From NCBI RefSeq assembly GCF_000400365.1, contig NZ_BAOG01000068.1, positions 1-64,000 on the forward strand: a DNA stretch of 64,000 bases, given 5' to 3'. A program made the translations under genes and the position numbers. The notes under the pieces are model-generated. The model did not search any database and had not been told where the DNA came from. It saw only the letters and a program-made list of their open reading frames with translations. Below are positions 1-8,648 of the stretch, one piece after another. Positions within the stretch are counted from its first letter, which is position 1, and each line of letters starts with the position of its first letter. The DNA comes from Vibrio jasicida CAIM 1864 = LMG 25398. GTDB taxonomy: Bacteria > Pseudomonadota > Gammaproteobacteria > Enterobacterales > Vibrionaceae.

Positions 1-87
1 TGGTGCCCCGGGCCGGACTTGAACCGGCACAACGCGAACGTCGAGGGATTTTAAATCCCTTGTGTCTACCAATTCCACCACCAGGGC
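1..87 (-). tRNA. tRNA-Leu (anticodon UAA)
   Basis: Read on the minus strand this folds as an 87-nt class II tRNA with encoded CCA, acceptor stem GCCCTGG/CCGGGGC and a long variable arm. The anticodon arm AGGGA-TTTAAAA-TCCCT places TAA at positions 34-36. It is the last of three tRNAs seen here downstream of pgsA; E. coli carries glyW-cysT-leuZ at the same place. Confidence 0.95.
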
Positions 88-167
88 ACACAAATTTCTT
101 TGTGATGCCTTTACAGAAAAGTAAAACACCATCATCTGATACCGCTTAACGCCATATCATTTTTATT

Positions 168-243
168 TGGAGCGACACACGAGGTTCGAACTCGTGACCT
201 CAACCTTGGCAAGGTTGCGCTCTACCAACTGAGCTAGTGTCGC
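168..243 (-). tRNA. tRNA-Gly (anticodon GCC)
   Basis: Minus-strand 76-nt cloverleaf with CCA encoded. Acceptor stem GCGACAC pairs with GTGTCGC, the T arm carries GTTCGAA and the anticodon loop is TTGCCAA, giving GCC. It lies 21 nt downstream of tRNA-Cys and 80 nt upstream of tRNA-Leu and is probably cotranscribed with both. Confidence 0.96.
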
Positions 244-264
244 ATTCATTCTCAAAGAGAATAA

Positions 265-338
265 TGGAGGCGCCTCCCGGAGTCGAACCGAGGTCCACGG
301 ATTTGCAATCCGCTGCATAGCCACTCTGCCAAGGCGCC
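265..338 (-). tRNA. tRNA-Cys (anticodon GCA)
   Basis: Minus-strand 74-nt tRNA with CCA encoded. Acceptor stem GGCGCCT pairs with AGGCGCC, the anticodon loop is TTGCAAA giving GCA, and the T loop carries GTTCGAC. It is the promoter-proximal member of the visible tRNA cluster. Confidence 0.96.
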
Positions 339-406
339 TCATTTGTGAAGGAAGGTCAACTTCTTTCACCACCCTTTCGATCAATGCTCTCTTGGGTACG
401 GGATGC

Positions 407-434
407 ATTCTACGGATTCGAGCGATCGAGTCAA
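407..434 (-). promoter_or_regulatory. sigma70 promoter of the tRNA cluster
   Basis: On the minus strand TTGACT (434-429) is followed after 16 nt by TAGAAT (412-407) and then a GC-rich discriminator GCATCCCG. The GC-rich discriminator is the known hallmark of stringently controlled stable-RNA promoters. It points to tRNA-Cys, whose 5' end is 69 nt downstream. Confidence 0.75.
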
Positions 435-685
435 CACTATTTTTATTTTTTTAAATCGTTTGACCAGATTTTGTGCGAAAGACGGTAAATTGATTAGTTT
501 TAATACTGATAATCTCCCAAATACACTTGTTTATCATGAATTTTGGGCTACTTTCCTTCCCTTTATCATGTATTCCGCTAGCCCCCAACAGTAGAGAAAT
601 TCGTACTTGAGTATCCGACCACGCCCCAGCGAGTAAAAACCAGACTTAGATCACAGTTATTATTTAAGGCAGCTTTCCCTCAAGC
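435..685. other. intergenic stretch between pgsA terminator and tRNA promoter
   Basis: About 250 AT-rich bases with no convincing coding region. A 63-codon plus-strand frame starting at 403 has no recognisable product and no ribosome binding site. Confidence 0.5.
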
Positions 686-714
686 AATAAAAAAGCAGGC
701 TAATAGCCTGCTTT
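686..714 (-). terminator. rho-independent terminator of pgsA
   Basis: Stem AAAGCAGGC/GCCTGCTTT with loop TAATA, followed on the minus strand by a T-rich tail (TTTTTTATT), 24 nt after the pgsA stop codon. Confidence 0.85.
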
Positions 715-737
715 CTAAATTCATCTGTTTCGATTAC

Positions 738-1295
738 TTAGTGATGTTCTTCATTAAGTAAATCATCTTTCGCCGCAGCTAGGTATTGAACCATAGACCA
801 GTATGTTAAGAACGTGGCAACGTAAAGCGCTCCAAAGCCAAGCCATACCATCCAGTCGTCGTAACGCCAGATCAGAACCCAAAGGGCGAACATCTGAGAT
901 ACGGTTTTGACTTTGCCGACCCAAGAAACCGCAACACTCGCACGTTTACCGATTTCTGCCATCCATTCACGCAATGCAGAGATGATGATTTCACGAGCAA
1001 TCATTGTGACGGCTGGAATCGTTACCCAAATCGAGTGGTAATGCTCAGTAATCAAAATCAGCGCTGTCGCCACCAGTACCTTGTCTGCTACTGGGTCAAT
1101 GAAAGCACCGAATCGAGAGGTTTGGCCTAACTTACGGGCTAACATGCCATCTAACCAATCGGTAAAACCCGCAACCCAGAAAACCATTGCCGCAGCAAAA
1201 GGAGCCCAAGAGTAAGGTAGATAGAAAACAACCACGAAAACTGGGATTAGGAACAGTCTAAGTAGAGACAGAATGTTCGGGATATTCAAACGCAT
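738..1295 (-). CDS. pgsA: CDP-diacylglycerol--glycerol-3-phosphate 3-phosphatidyltransferase PgsA
   Basis: Makes phosphatidylglycerol phosphate from CDP-diacylglycerol and glycerol-3-phosphate in the inner membrane, the committed step to phosphatidylglycerol and cardiolipin. The 185-residue length is normal for the family. The CDP-alcohol phosphotransferase signature D-G-x2-A-R-x8-G-x3-D-x3-D is complete at about residues 50-72 (DGMLARK ... GAFIDPVADK), followed by several hydrophobic segments. It sits 46 nt downstream of uvrC and ends at a strong terminator, so it probably closes a uvrY-uvrC-pgsA transcription unit, the same order as in E. coli. Confidence 0.97.
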   Translation of the reverse strand: MRLNIPNILSLLRLFLIPVFVVVFYLPYSWAPFAAAMVFWVAGFTDWLDGMLARKLGQTSRFGAFIDPVADKVLVATALILITEHYHSIWVTIPAVTMIAREIIISALREWMAEIGKRASVAVSWVGKVKTVSQMFALWVLIWRYDDWMVWLGFGALYVATFLTYWSMVQYLAAAKDDLLNEEHH

Positions 1296-1341
1296 TTTAT
1301 TATTCTCTTACACATTGCGTGTTAATGTTGCGGGATTTTCC

Positions 1342-3174
1342 TTATTGTTTCAATGCTTGGAAAATAATTTCTGCCAAAGAGTGACTAATTCCTGGCACTT
1401 TGGCGATTTCTTCGACACTTGCCCGCTTGAGTTCTTGTAAACCGCCCATGTATTTCAGCAAAGCTTGACGACGTTTGGGACCAACGCCTTCAATCCCTTC
1501 TAACGCACTGGTACGTCTGGTTTTTCCGCGTTTAGCTCTATGACCTGCAATAGCATGATTATGGCTTTCATCGCGAATATGTTGAATGAGGTGCAGTGCT
1601 GGCGCATCACTTGGCAAGTTAAACTCCTCACCATCTACGGTAATTAAGGTTTCAAGCCCCGGCTTACGGGTTACCCCTTTTGCGATACCGATCATCGTTG
1701 GACGCTTTGGCCAGTCTCCCCAATATTGCGAAATGATCTCATGAGCTCTATTTAGCTGACCTTTACCACCATCGATAAAGATGATGTCTGGGATCTTTTC
1801 TACGTCCAACTGCTTTGAATAACGACGCTCTAACGCCTGCCCCATCGCAGCATAGTCATCACCACCTGTAATGCCCGTGATGTTGTAACGGCGATATTCT
1901 TGTTTTACCGGGCCTTCACCATTAAATACCACACACGACGCAATCGTACTTTCGCCCATCGTGTGCGAGATATCGAAACATTCCATACGACTTATCGACT
2001 CCATTCCCAACACCTCACGCAGCGCTTTGAAGCGTTGGTTAATGGTCATCTTATGGTTAATCTTAGTCGTAATCGCCGTCAATGCATTGGTGTTGGACAG
2101 TTTGAGGTAACGAGCACGAGAGCCTGTCGGTGAAGTATGAAATTGCACCTTACGCCCTGCTACGTCACTTAACGCTTGCTGTATAGACAACACATCCTCA
2201 CCTAGCTCTTGGTTCAAAATAATGCGAGAAGGGATGGTACGCGCCTCGTTATGACTCAAATAGTACTGAGTAAGAAAGCTATCGAAGACTTCTTGTTGAC
2301 TGGTATTGTGCGGGATCTTAGGGAAATGACTGCGACTGCCTAGCACCTTACCCTGACGGATCATCAGGATATGGATACAAGCGATGCCGTTTTCTTGTGC
2401 AAAACCGAGTACATCCATATCGTCCATGCTGTCTTCAGAAACATATTGCTGCTCCTGAACACGGCGAATAGCTTGAATTTGGTCTCGGAACTTAGCCGCG
2501 TCTTCAAAGCGGAGCTGCTGACTGGCCAACTCCATCTTTTCGATGAGTTGCTCTAGCACTTGCTTATCTTTGCCTTGCAAGAACAACCGGACCAAACCCA
2601 CCAGTTCAGCATATTCTTCGTCGGAAATAATGGTGCTGACACAAGGTCCTGCACAGCGACCAATTTGATACATCAAGCACGGTCGAGTTCGGTTAGAGTA
2701 AACCGTATCTTCACACTGTCGAACGGGTAAGATTTTTTGCAATAAATGCAACGTCTCGCGCACTGCACCAGAATCAGGATATGGACCAAAGTACTCACCT
2801 TTACGTTTTTTAGCACCACGATGCATAGATAATCGAGGATGTTTATGTCCACTAATAAAAATGTAAGGATAGGATTTATCGTCACGTAGTAGGACATTGT
2901 ACTTGGGTAAATACTGCTTGATGTAGTTATGCTCAAGAATGAGCGCTTCCGTCTCTGTATGAGTTACTGTGACATCAATCTTGGCGATATTGCTAACGAG
3001 GGCGCGGGTCTTTTCACTGTCTACTTTTTTACGAAAGTAACTGGAAAGACGCTTTTGAAGATCTTTGGCTTTGCCTACGTAAATAACAACAGCCTCGGCG
3101 TTGTACATTCTGTAAACGCCGGGCTGATGAGTTACTGTCTTGAGAAAGGAAGCCGAATCGAAGGGAGGATTCAC
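1342..3174 (-). CDS. uvrC: UvrABC excinuclease subunit C
   Basis: Nuclease of nucleotide excision repair; it is recruited by UvrB at damaged DNA and cuts on both sides of the lesion. An N-terminal GIY-YIG domain is visible (GVYRMY ... IYVGKAKDL, about residues 18-42), then a cysteine-bearing region, a UVR motif near residues 200-240, an RNase H-like C-terminal nuclease and tandem helix-hairpin-helix motifs at the end (LEGIEGVGPKRRQALL). I choose the GTG at 3174, giving 610 residues as expected for Vibrio UvrC. An ATG at 3204 in the same frame would add ten residues and overlap uvrY by 29 nt. With the GTG start the gene begins one base after the uvrY stop, so translation is probably coupled. 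Confidence 0.96.
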   Translation of the reverse strand: MNPPFDSASFLKTVTHQPGVYRMYNAEAVVIYVGKAKDLQKRLSSYFRKKVDSEKTRALVSNIAKIDVTVTHTETEALILEHNYIKQYLPKYNVLLRDDKSYPYIFISGHKHPRLSMHRGAKKRKGEYFGPYPDSGAVRETLHLLQKILPVRQCEDTVYSNRTRPCLMYQIGRCAGPCVSTIISDEEYAELVGLVRLFLQGKDKQVLEQLIEKMELASQQLRFEDAAKFRDQIQAIRRVQEQQYVSEDSMDDMDVLGFAQENGIACIHILMIRQGKVLGSRSHFPKIPHNTSQQEVFDSFLTQYYLSHNEARTIPSRIILNQELGEDVLSIQQALSDVAGRKVQFHTSPTGSRARYLKLSNTNALTAITTKINHKMTINQRFKALREVLGMESISRMECFDISHTMGESTIASCVVFNGEGPVKQEYRRYNITGITGGDDYAAMGQALERRYSKQLDVEKIPDIIFIDGGKGQLNRAHEIISQYWGDWPKRPTMIGIAKGVTRKPGLETLITVDGEEFNLPSDAPALHLIQHIRDESHNHAIAGHRAKRGKTRRTSALEGIEGVGPKRRQALLKYMGGLQELKRASVEEIAKVPGISHSLAEIIFQALKQ

Positions 3175-3175
3175 A

Positions 3176-3820
3176 CTAAAGGGTCTCGGTGTCCAGCATT
3201 CCATGGCGAATCGCTAAGTGTGTTAACTCAACGTCACCGTTAATGTCCAGTTTGCTAAACAGACGGTAGCGGTAGCTGTTGACTGTTTTTGGACTTAAAT
3301 TCAATTGTTCAGAAATATCCGTAACTTTCTGACCTTTGGTGATCATCATCATGATCTGTAATTCGCGTTCTGAAAGGTCTTTAAATGGGTTTTCAGAGGC
3401 TGGTGAGAATTGACTCAACGCCATTTGTTGCGCGATCTCTGGGGAGATATAACGCTGCCCACTATTAACAACACGAATTGCATTAACCATTTCATCAGGA
3501 CCTGCGCCTTTGGTCAAATAACCAGAAGCCCCTGCCTGCATCACCTTAGTAGGGAACGGATTTTCCGTATGAACGGTTAGTACGATGATTTTTACATCAG
3601 GATTCACGCGAAGAATTTTTTTCGTGGCTTCCAAGCCGCCAATTCCTGGCATGTTCATATCCATTAAAACAACGTCGGCATGATTACTGCGACACCATTT
3701 TACTGCTTCTTCACCGCTGTCAGCTTCTCCTGCTACGTTCATTCCACGGACGTCTTCAATAATACGTCGTATCCCTGTGCGAACCAGCTCGTGATCATCT
3801 ACAAGGAAAACATTTATCAA
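3176..3820 (-). CDS. uvrY: Response regulator UvrY/VarA (GacA family)
   Basis: Transcription regulator of the BarA-UvrY (in Vibrio VarS-VarA) two-component system; in vibrios it drives the Csr small RNAs and so links to quorum sensing and virulence. The 214-residue protein has a receiver domain (DDHE at 8-11, phosphoacceptor in VLMDMNMPG near residue 54, conserved Lys near 104) and a LuxR-type helix-turn-helix at the C-terminus (LSERELQIMMMITKG, about 149-163). The gene lies immediately upstream of uvrC as in many gammaproteobacteria. The cognate sensor is not in the window. Confidence 0.95.
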   Translation of the reverse strand: MINVFLVDDHELVRTGIRRIIEDVRGMNVAGEADSGEEAVKWCRSNHADVVLMDMNMPGIGGLEATKKILRVNPDVKIIVLTVHTENPFPTKVMQAGASGYLTKGAGPDEMVNAIRVVNSGQRYISPEIAQQMALSQFSPASENPFKDLSERELQIMMMITKGQKVTDISEQLNLSPKTVNSYRYRLFSKLDINGDVELTHLAIRHGMLDTETL

Positions 3821-4184
3821 ACTTGTATCTCCACACTTTTATTGGCTCTGCACCCACATAACTTGGTTAAATGTGGATATCAGTATGAGTGCCTATATAA
3901 TAACGCATTAGGCAAAAAATTGCTTTCTATGAATATGTGCTCAAACGCAAAATTTGGCAAGAACTTATTCATAAACCACTCTATTATTTGAGTGAAAGAC
4001 CTGCAAAGCCGAAATTTAAGACAAGCTAATTAACAACAGAAATTCCCATAAATCAAGCAACTAGGTTTCATATTGTTTAGCAGTGCGCAATATCAACCCT
4101 AAATGGTTATTCCATAAGCGAGCAAACGTGGCCTAACAAGCGAAAACATGGGCTCTTCTTCCCCCATACCGACTCAGGGTTTTA
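3821..4184. other. divergent intergenic region uvrY / polB
   Basis: About 360 AT-rich bases upstream of uvrY (minus) and polB (plus). I see no open frame with a ribosome binding site, no RNA gene and no long inverted repeat; promoters for uvrY must lie here but no clear -35/-10 pair stands out. Confidence 0.5.
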
Positions 4185-4200
4185 CTGGTTATTTTTACAG
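4185..4200 (+). promoter_or_regulatory. LexA-type SOS box upstream of polB
   Basis: CTGGTTATTTTTACAG fits CTGT-N8-ACAG with a single mismatch in the left half-site. It lies 50 nt upstream of the polB start and just upstream of a -10-like TAGAAT at 4211-4216. E. coli polB is a known LexA-regulated gene, so the position agrees with SOS control. Confidence 0.7.
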
Positions 4201-4249
4201 TTCTTAATGTTAGAATAGTGAACTCAAAGAATTATAAGGTTTCTCTCTT

Positions 4250-6613
4250 TTGAATATCCAACAAGGCTTCCTACTCACTCGTCAAGCACGAGACATCAAA
4301 GGCCAAACGCAAATTGAACTTTGGCTTTCGACAGAGGACGGACCAACTCAATTGCTGATTCATGGGGAAAAACCGGTGTTCTTTGTTGAACAAGCGCACC
4401 TTGAACAAGTCAATATGCTGGCTGCTTCAAAACAGCTCGAGGTGTCAGTAAAACCACTCCAACTCAAAAACTTCCAACACTCAGCTCTCGCGGCTTGCTA
4501 CACCCACAACACCAAAGACGCTTTCGCTTTGCAAGATGCTCTGACACAAAATGACATCATTCATTATGAAGGGGATGTGCGCTTAGCTGATCGCTACCTT
4601 ATGGAACGTTTTATCAAAGGTAGTATTGAGTTTACGGGCAACCGACAGTTCCTTAATGGCTTCCAACGTGTCCAAAATGCGAAATGCCGTAGTGGCGAAT
4701 ATGAACCAAATCTGCACGTTGTTTCCCTTGATTTGGAATGTTCAGAGAAAGGCATTCTTTATTCAATTGGTTTAGACAGCCCTGTAGATTCTCGCGTAAT
4801 CATGATTGGTGAACCGGAGCCCGCAGAAACAAAAATCCAATGGGTTAAAGACGAGAGAGCATTACTTGAAGCTATGATTGATTGGTTTAAGCAGTTCGAC
4901 CCGGATGTCATTGTTGGCTGGAACGTCATTGACTTCGACTTCCGCCTCTTACACAAACGTGCAGAATGGCACAGTATGAAGCTAATGATTGGTCGAGCGG
5001 ATCAAGCCAGCTTTTTCCGGAGTTCAGCGCAAAGCCAGCAAGGGTTTATCTCGATTCCCGGCCGTGTGGTTCTCGATGGTATCGATACCTTAAAGACAGC
5101 AACATATCATTTCCGTTCATGGTCACTTGAGTCTGTATCTCAAGAGTTGCTTGGCGAAGGTAAAGAAATTCATAACGTGCATGACCGAATGGACGAGATC
5201 AATCGCATGTACCGATTGGATAAGCCCTCTCTTGCAAAATATAACCTGCAAGATTGCGTTTTGGTAAATAAGATTTTCGACCATACCCACCTCCTCGACT
5301 TCGCTATTGAACGATCACGTTTAACGGGAGTGGAACTGGATCGCGTAGGGGGCTCAGTGGCAGCGTTTACTAACTTGTATTTGCCACAGATTCACCGTGC
5401 AGGTTATGTCGCACCTAACCTACACCCCGAGAACTGGATCGCTAGCCCAGGCGGTTATGTGATGGATTCTATTCCGAATCTGTATGACTCAGTGTTGGTA
5501 TTGGATTTTAAAAGCCTATATCCATCGATCATTCGTTCTTTCTTGATTGACCCAATGGGCTTAGTCGAAGGTTTACAGCTTGAAATCGGCAAGGCAGATG
5601 ATGAAGCCGTCCCGGGATTCCGTGGCGGTCAGTTCCATCGCTCGAAACACTTCCTACCGGAGATGATTGAGAAGCTGTGGGCCGCGCGTGATGTCGCCAA
5701 AAAGAATAACGAGAAAGCCTTTTCGCAAGCAATTAAGATCATCATGAACTCATTCTATGGTGTGCTAGGTTCGTCTGGCTGCCGTTTCTTTGATACCCGC
5801 CTTGCTTCAAGCATCACCATGCGTGGCCACGAGATCATGAAGCAAACCAAAGTGCTGATTGAAGACAAAGGCTATCAAGTGATTTATGGCGATACCGATT
5901 CCACCTTCGTATCTTTAAATGGCGCTTATAGCCAAGAAGAGGCGGATGAGGTTGGGAATACGCTGGTCGACTACATCAACCACTGGTGGACGGAACACTT
6001 ACGGAGTGAATACAACTTAACGTCTATTCTCGAAATTGAATACGAGACCCATTACCGCAAGTTCTTAATGCCGACAATTCGTGGGGCAGAGACAGGCTCT
6101 AAGAAACGTTACGCCGGGCTGATTGGCGAAGGCGAACAAGAGCGCATTATCTTCAAAGGATTAGAAAGCGCTCGGACTGACTGGACGCCTCTGGCACAGA
6201 AGTTCCAGAACACCTTGTATCAAATGGTTTTTCACGGTGAAGATCCAAGTGACTACGTGCGAGAAATGGTCGAGAAAACCAACAGCGGCGAATTCGATGA
6301 TCAATTGGTGTATCAGAAACGCCTACGTCGAAAGCTGCACGAATACCAAAAGAACATTCCACCACAGGTGCGAGCCGCACGCTTAGCAGATGACATCAAT
6401 GCTAAACTTGGGAGACCGTTACAGTATCAAAACCGTGGTCGAATCGAATACCTGATTACCATAAATGGACCAGAGCCACACGAATACCTAAACAGTCCTA
6501 TCGATTACCAACATTACATTGATAAACAACTAAAGCCGGTCGCCGATGCTATTCTGCCGTTTATCGGCACTGACTTTGAGCAACTGTCAGCGCCTCAAAT
6601 GGGATTATTTTAG
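4250..6613 (+). CDS. polB: DNA polymerase II (family B)
   Basis: SOS-inducible family B DNA polymerase with 3'-5' proofreading, involved in replication restart and lesion bypass. The 787-residue length matches E. coli Pol II. Exonuclease motifs are present: SLDLEC near residue 160, GWNVIDFD near 225 and YNLQDC near 335. Polymerase motifs are DFKSLYPSI near 423 and YGDTDSTF near 547, with all catalytic acids retained, and no intein interrupts them. The start is TTG at 4250; no in-frame ATG lies near it and residues 2-30 match what the family has at the N-terminus. A LexA-type box precedes it. Confidence 0.96.
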   Translation: MNIQQGFLLTRQARDIKGQTQIELWLSTEDGPTQLLIHGEKPVFFVEQAHLEQVNMLAASKQLEVSVKPLQLKNFQHSALAACYTHNTKDAFALQDALTQNDIIHYEGDVRLADRYLMERFIKGSIEFTGNRQFLNGFQRVQNAKCRSGEYEPNLHVVSLDLECSEKGILYSIGLDSPVDSRVIMIGEPEPAETKIQWVKDERALLEAMIDWFKQFDPDVIVGWNVIDFDFRLLHKRAEWHSMKLMIGRADQASFFRSSAQSQQGFISIPGRVVLDGIDTLKTATYHFRSWSLESVSQELLGEGKEIHNVHDRMDEINRMYRLDKPSLAKYNLQDCVLVNKIFDHTHLLDFAIERSRLTGVELDRVGGSVAAFTNLYLPQIHRAGYVAPNLHPENWIASPGGYVMDSIPNLYDSVLVLDFKSLYPSIIRSFLIDPMGLVEGLQLEIGKADDEAVPGFRGGQFHRSKHFLPEMIEKLWAARDVAKKNNEKAFSQAIKIIMNSFYGVLGSSGCRFFDTRLASSITMRGHEIMKQTKVLIEDKGYQVIYGDTDSTFVSLNGAYSQEEADEVGNTLVDYINHWWTEHLRSEYNLTSILEIEYETHYRKFLMPTIRGAETGSKKRYAGLIGEGEQERIIFKGLESARTDWTPLAQKFQNTLYQMVFHGEDPSDYVREMVEKTNSGEFDDQLVYQKRLRRKLHEYQKNIPPQVRAARLADDINAKLGRPLQYQNRGRIEYLITINGPEPHEYLNSPIDYQHYIDKQLKPVADAILPFIGTDFEQLSAPQMGLF

Positions 6614-6639
6614 AAGATACTGCGCATAGATGGCGTGGC

Positions 6640-7407
6640 TTAACCTATTCGGAACTCGGTTTTTTGATACTGCTTTACAAGCCAACTTCCAAAGCCATCC
6701 ATCAAACCAAGTACAGAGCGTTTGGGAATTGCTCGACCAGCCAGCAAGATACCCAAACGTTCGATCTCCAATTGCTTTTCAGGGTGATACTTCAAAAATA
6801 CCTCACCGCATTCAACAGGATCATCAAACCAACGTTTATCTCGATACATCACCAACGAATAAGACGCTCGCAGTAATTTCTTCGCAATCACGATTTGTGC
6901 AGCTACCTGCTCTTTTACGCTGCTGGCTTGGCTAATCTTACTTCGATAGACTGAGATCCAATCTTCCACATCCATATTCCAGTGTTTAGCAATTTCCCAA
7001 CTTGGAACATAATCGCCAAAACAATCGCCTAAGCTCTCACCATACACACAAACGCAACAATGCTTGAGCATAAACCCCCAAGTAAAAATACTGTCTAGGT
7101 TTGCTACCTCACTCACCAGCGCGGTACGAATAGAAACACCTTGAACTTGTGGGTGTCCCTGCTGCGCTCGCCATTTGATGGTGTTGAGTATTGTTGCTCG
7201 GTTGTTTTCAAAACTGGACTTCGTTACCACCACCAGATCAAGATTTGATTTACCTGCAATGGCACTTTTTCGCGCAACACTGCCATACACGTAAACACTA
7301 TGCAGGTTAGCACCGAGGCCGCCTTTTAGGCACGCTAGCACCTCTCGAATAAGAGGTTCAAATTCTGGTTGGAAAGGTTGTTTTGGATTGATAACAGAGA
7401 GAGACAT
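6640..7407 (-). CDS. Nucleotidyltransferase-fold protein, AadA-like
   Basis: A 255-residue soluble protein with an N-terminal nucleotidyltransferase fold. The helix-loop motif YGSVARKSA near residues 42-50 is followed by SNLDLVVV near 55-62, the position of the usual D-x-D metal-binding pair. The first Asp of the pair is Asn here, which may weaken or change catalysis. The C-terminal half is helical and resembles the accessory domain of streptomycin/spectinomycin adenylyltransferases, but nothing shows the substrate. It is convergent with polB (26 nt between stops). Resistance function should not be assumed. Confidence 0.7.
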   Translation of the reverse strand: MSLSVINPKQPFQPEFEPLIREVLACLKGGLGANLHSVYVYGSVARKSAIAGKSNLDLVVVTKSSFENNRATILNTIKWRAQQGHPQVQGVSIRTALVSEVANLDSIFTWGFMLKHCCVCVYGESLGDCFGDYVPSWEIAKHWNMDVEDWISVYRSKISQASSVKEQVAAQIVIAKKLLRASYSLVMYRDKRWFDDPVECGEVFLKYHPEKQLEIERLGILLAGRAIPKRSVLGLMDGFGSWLVKQYQKTEFRIG

Positions 7408-7594
7408 TGATTGAAACGCGATCTCGAGTTTTTAGCGAACGATGGTCAATATGATCCACTAGCTATGGTTTTGAATCAAGCCCATTCAGCCGTTTCATTA
7501 GGATTAAACAACAACGATTAATTTTGGTGCCAGACAAACAAGTTAGCGCTATAATCACCAAGTTTTGCTTAATAAGTGTAAATAGGAAAATACA

Positions 7595-8161
7595 ATGCCA
7601 AAGGCAAGTGAAATCAAAAAAGGCTTCGCAATCGAGTCTAATGGTAAAACTCTTCTAGTTAAAGACATCGAAGTTACGACTCCTGGTGGTCGTGGCGGCG
7701 CTAAGATCTACAAAATGCGTTGTACAGATCTAAACACTGGCGCTCGTGTAGATGAGCGTTACAAATCTGATGATGTGGTTGAAACGGTAGAAATGAACAA
7801 ACGTGCAGTTGTTTACTCATACGCTGATGGCGATGAGCACATCTTCATGGATAACGAAGACTACTCACAATACACATTCAAACACAACGAAGTTGAAGAT
7901 GAGCTTCTGTTCATCAACGAAGACACTCAAGGTATCCACCTTATTCTAATCAACGGCTCTGCTGTTGGTATCGAGCTTCCTTCTTCTGTTGAGCTAGTGA
8001 TTGAAGAAACTGACCCTTCAATTAAAGGTGCATCTGCATCTGCACGTACTAAACCAGCACGCTTTGCTTCAGGCCTTGTAATTCAAGTTCCTGAGTACAT
8101 CGCGACTGGTGACCGCGTGATCATCAACACGACTGAACGTAAATACATGAGCCGAGCATAA
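7595..8161 (+). CDS. yeiP: Elongation factor P-like protein YeiP (EfpL)
   Basis: EF-P paralogue acting on ribosomes stalled at particular peptide motifs. The 188-residue protein has the KOW-like first domain and two OB domains of the family. The tip loop TPGGRGGAKI (about residues 29-38) is the YeiP type, rich in Gly/Arg, and lacks the lysine context of canonical EF-P; this distinguishes it from efp. A -10-like TATAAT lies at 7550-7555 upstream. It is followed after 2 nt by yciU, so the two are one transcription unit ending in the terminator at 8508. Confidence 0.95.
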   Translation: MPKASEIKKGFAIESNGKTLLVKDIEVTTPGGRGGAKIYKMRCTDLNTGARVDERYKSDDVVETVEMNKRAVVYSYADGDEHIFMDNEDYSQYTFKHNEVEDELLFINEDTQGIHLILINGSAVGIELPSSVELVIEETDPSIKGASASARTKPARFASGLVIQVPEYIATGDRVIINTTERKYMSRA

Positions 8162-8163
8162 GC

Positions 8164-8484
8164 ATGTCTGATTTGATTTCTTACGACGACGTTATCGACG
8201 CTGCGTACGACATCTTCCTTGAAATGGCTCCAGATAACCTAGAGCCAGCTGATGTCATTCTGTTTACCGCGCAATTTGAAGATCGTGGTGCCGCAGAACT
8301 TGTTGAAACCGGTGATGACTGGGTTGAACATGTTGGCTTCGACATCGACAAAGAAGTGTATGCAGAAGTTCGAATCGGCTTAGTAAACGAGGAAAATGAC
8401 GTACTTGATGACGTGTTTGCTCGTATGCTAATCAGTCGAGACCCAGAACATAAGTTCTGCCATATGCTTTGGAAACGTGATTAA
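8164..8484 (+). CDS. yciU: YciU/HI1450 family putative double-stranded DNA mimic protein
   Basis: A 106-residue, strongly acidic protein, about one residue in four being Asp or Glu. It matches the HI1450/YciU family, which was proposed from structure to mimic double-stranded DNA; AYDIFLEMAPDNLEPADVI and the C-terminal HKFCHMLWKRD are family-like. Start ATG two bases after the yeiP stop codon indicates coupling to yeiP. The actual binding partner is unknown. Confidence 0.88.
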   Translation: MSDLISYDDVIDAAYDIFLEMAPDNLEPADVILFTAQFEDRGAAELVETGDDWVEHVGFDIDKEVYAEVRIGLVNEENDVLDDVFARMLISRDPEHKFCHMLWKRD

Positions 8485-8507
8485 CGATTTCCTCATCATG
8501 ATCAAAA

Positions 8508-8534
8508 ACACCAGCCTCTCACTGGTGTTTTTTT
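8508..8534 (+). terminator. rho-independent terminator after yciU
   Basis: Stem ACACCAG/CTGGTGT with a 7-nt loop and a run of seven T. Located 24 nt after the yciU stop codon. Confidence 0.88.
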
Positions 8535-8602
8535 ATGTCAGTAAGTTAAAGTTACGTGTGATTGGCAAACACGAAAGATTACGGACGCGAAACGCTAGAT
8601 AA

Positions 8603-8634
8603 GAAAAAGGCTTGCCAAGTGGCAAGCCTTTCTA
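8603..8634 (-). terminator. rho-independent terminator of rluB
   Basis: Ten-bp stem AAGGCTTGCC/GGCAAGCCTT with loop AAGT. On the minus strand it is followed by TTTTTC; the plus strand has a weaker T tract, so it may act in both directions. Confidence 0.82.
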
Positions 8635-8648
8635 ATTTTCGCTATCGA

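Noticed and set aside
163..408. 81-codon minus-strand open frame
   Set aside because: It runs across tRNA-Gly and tRNA-Cys and their spacer; the bases are explained by the RNA genes.
403..594. 63-codon plus-strand frame between tRNA-Cys and pgsA
   Set aside because: Starts within the tRNA promoter, no ribosome binding site, no recognisable domain.
4250..6613. Intein in DNA polymerase B
   Set aside because: Checked motifs A and C for interruption; the protein is continuous and of normal length.
6640..7407. Aminoglycoside resistance gene
   Set aside because: Similarity to AadA is in fold only and the metal site is changed; no evidence for resistance function.
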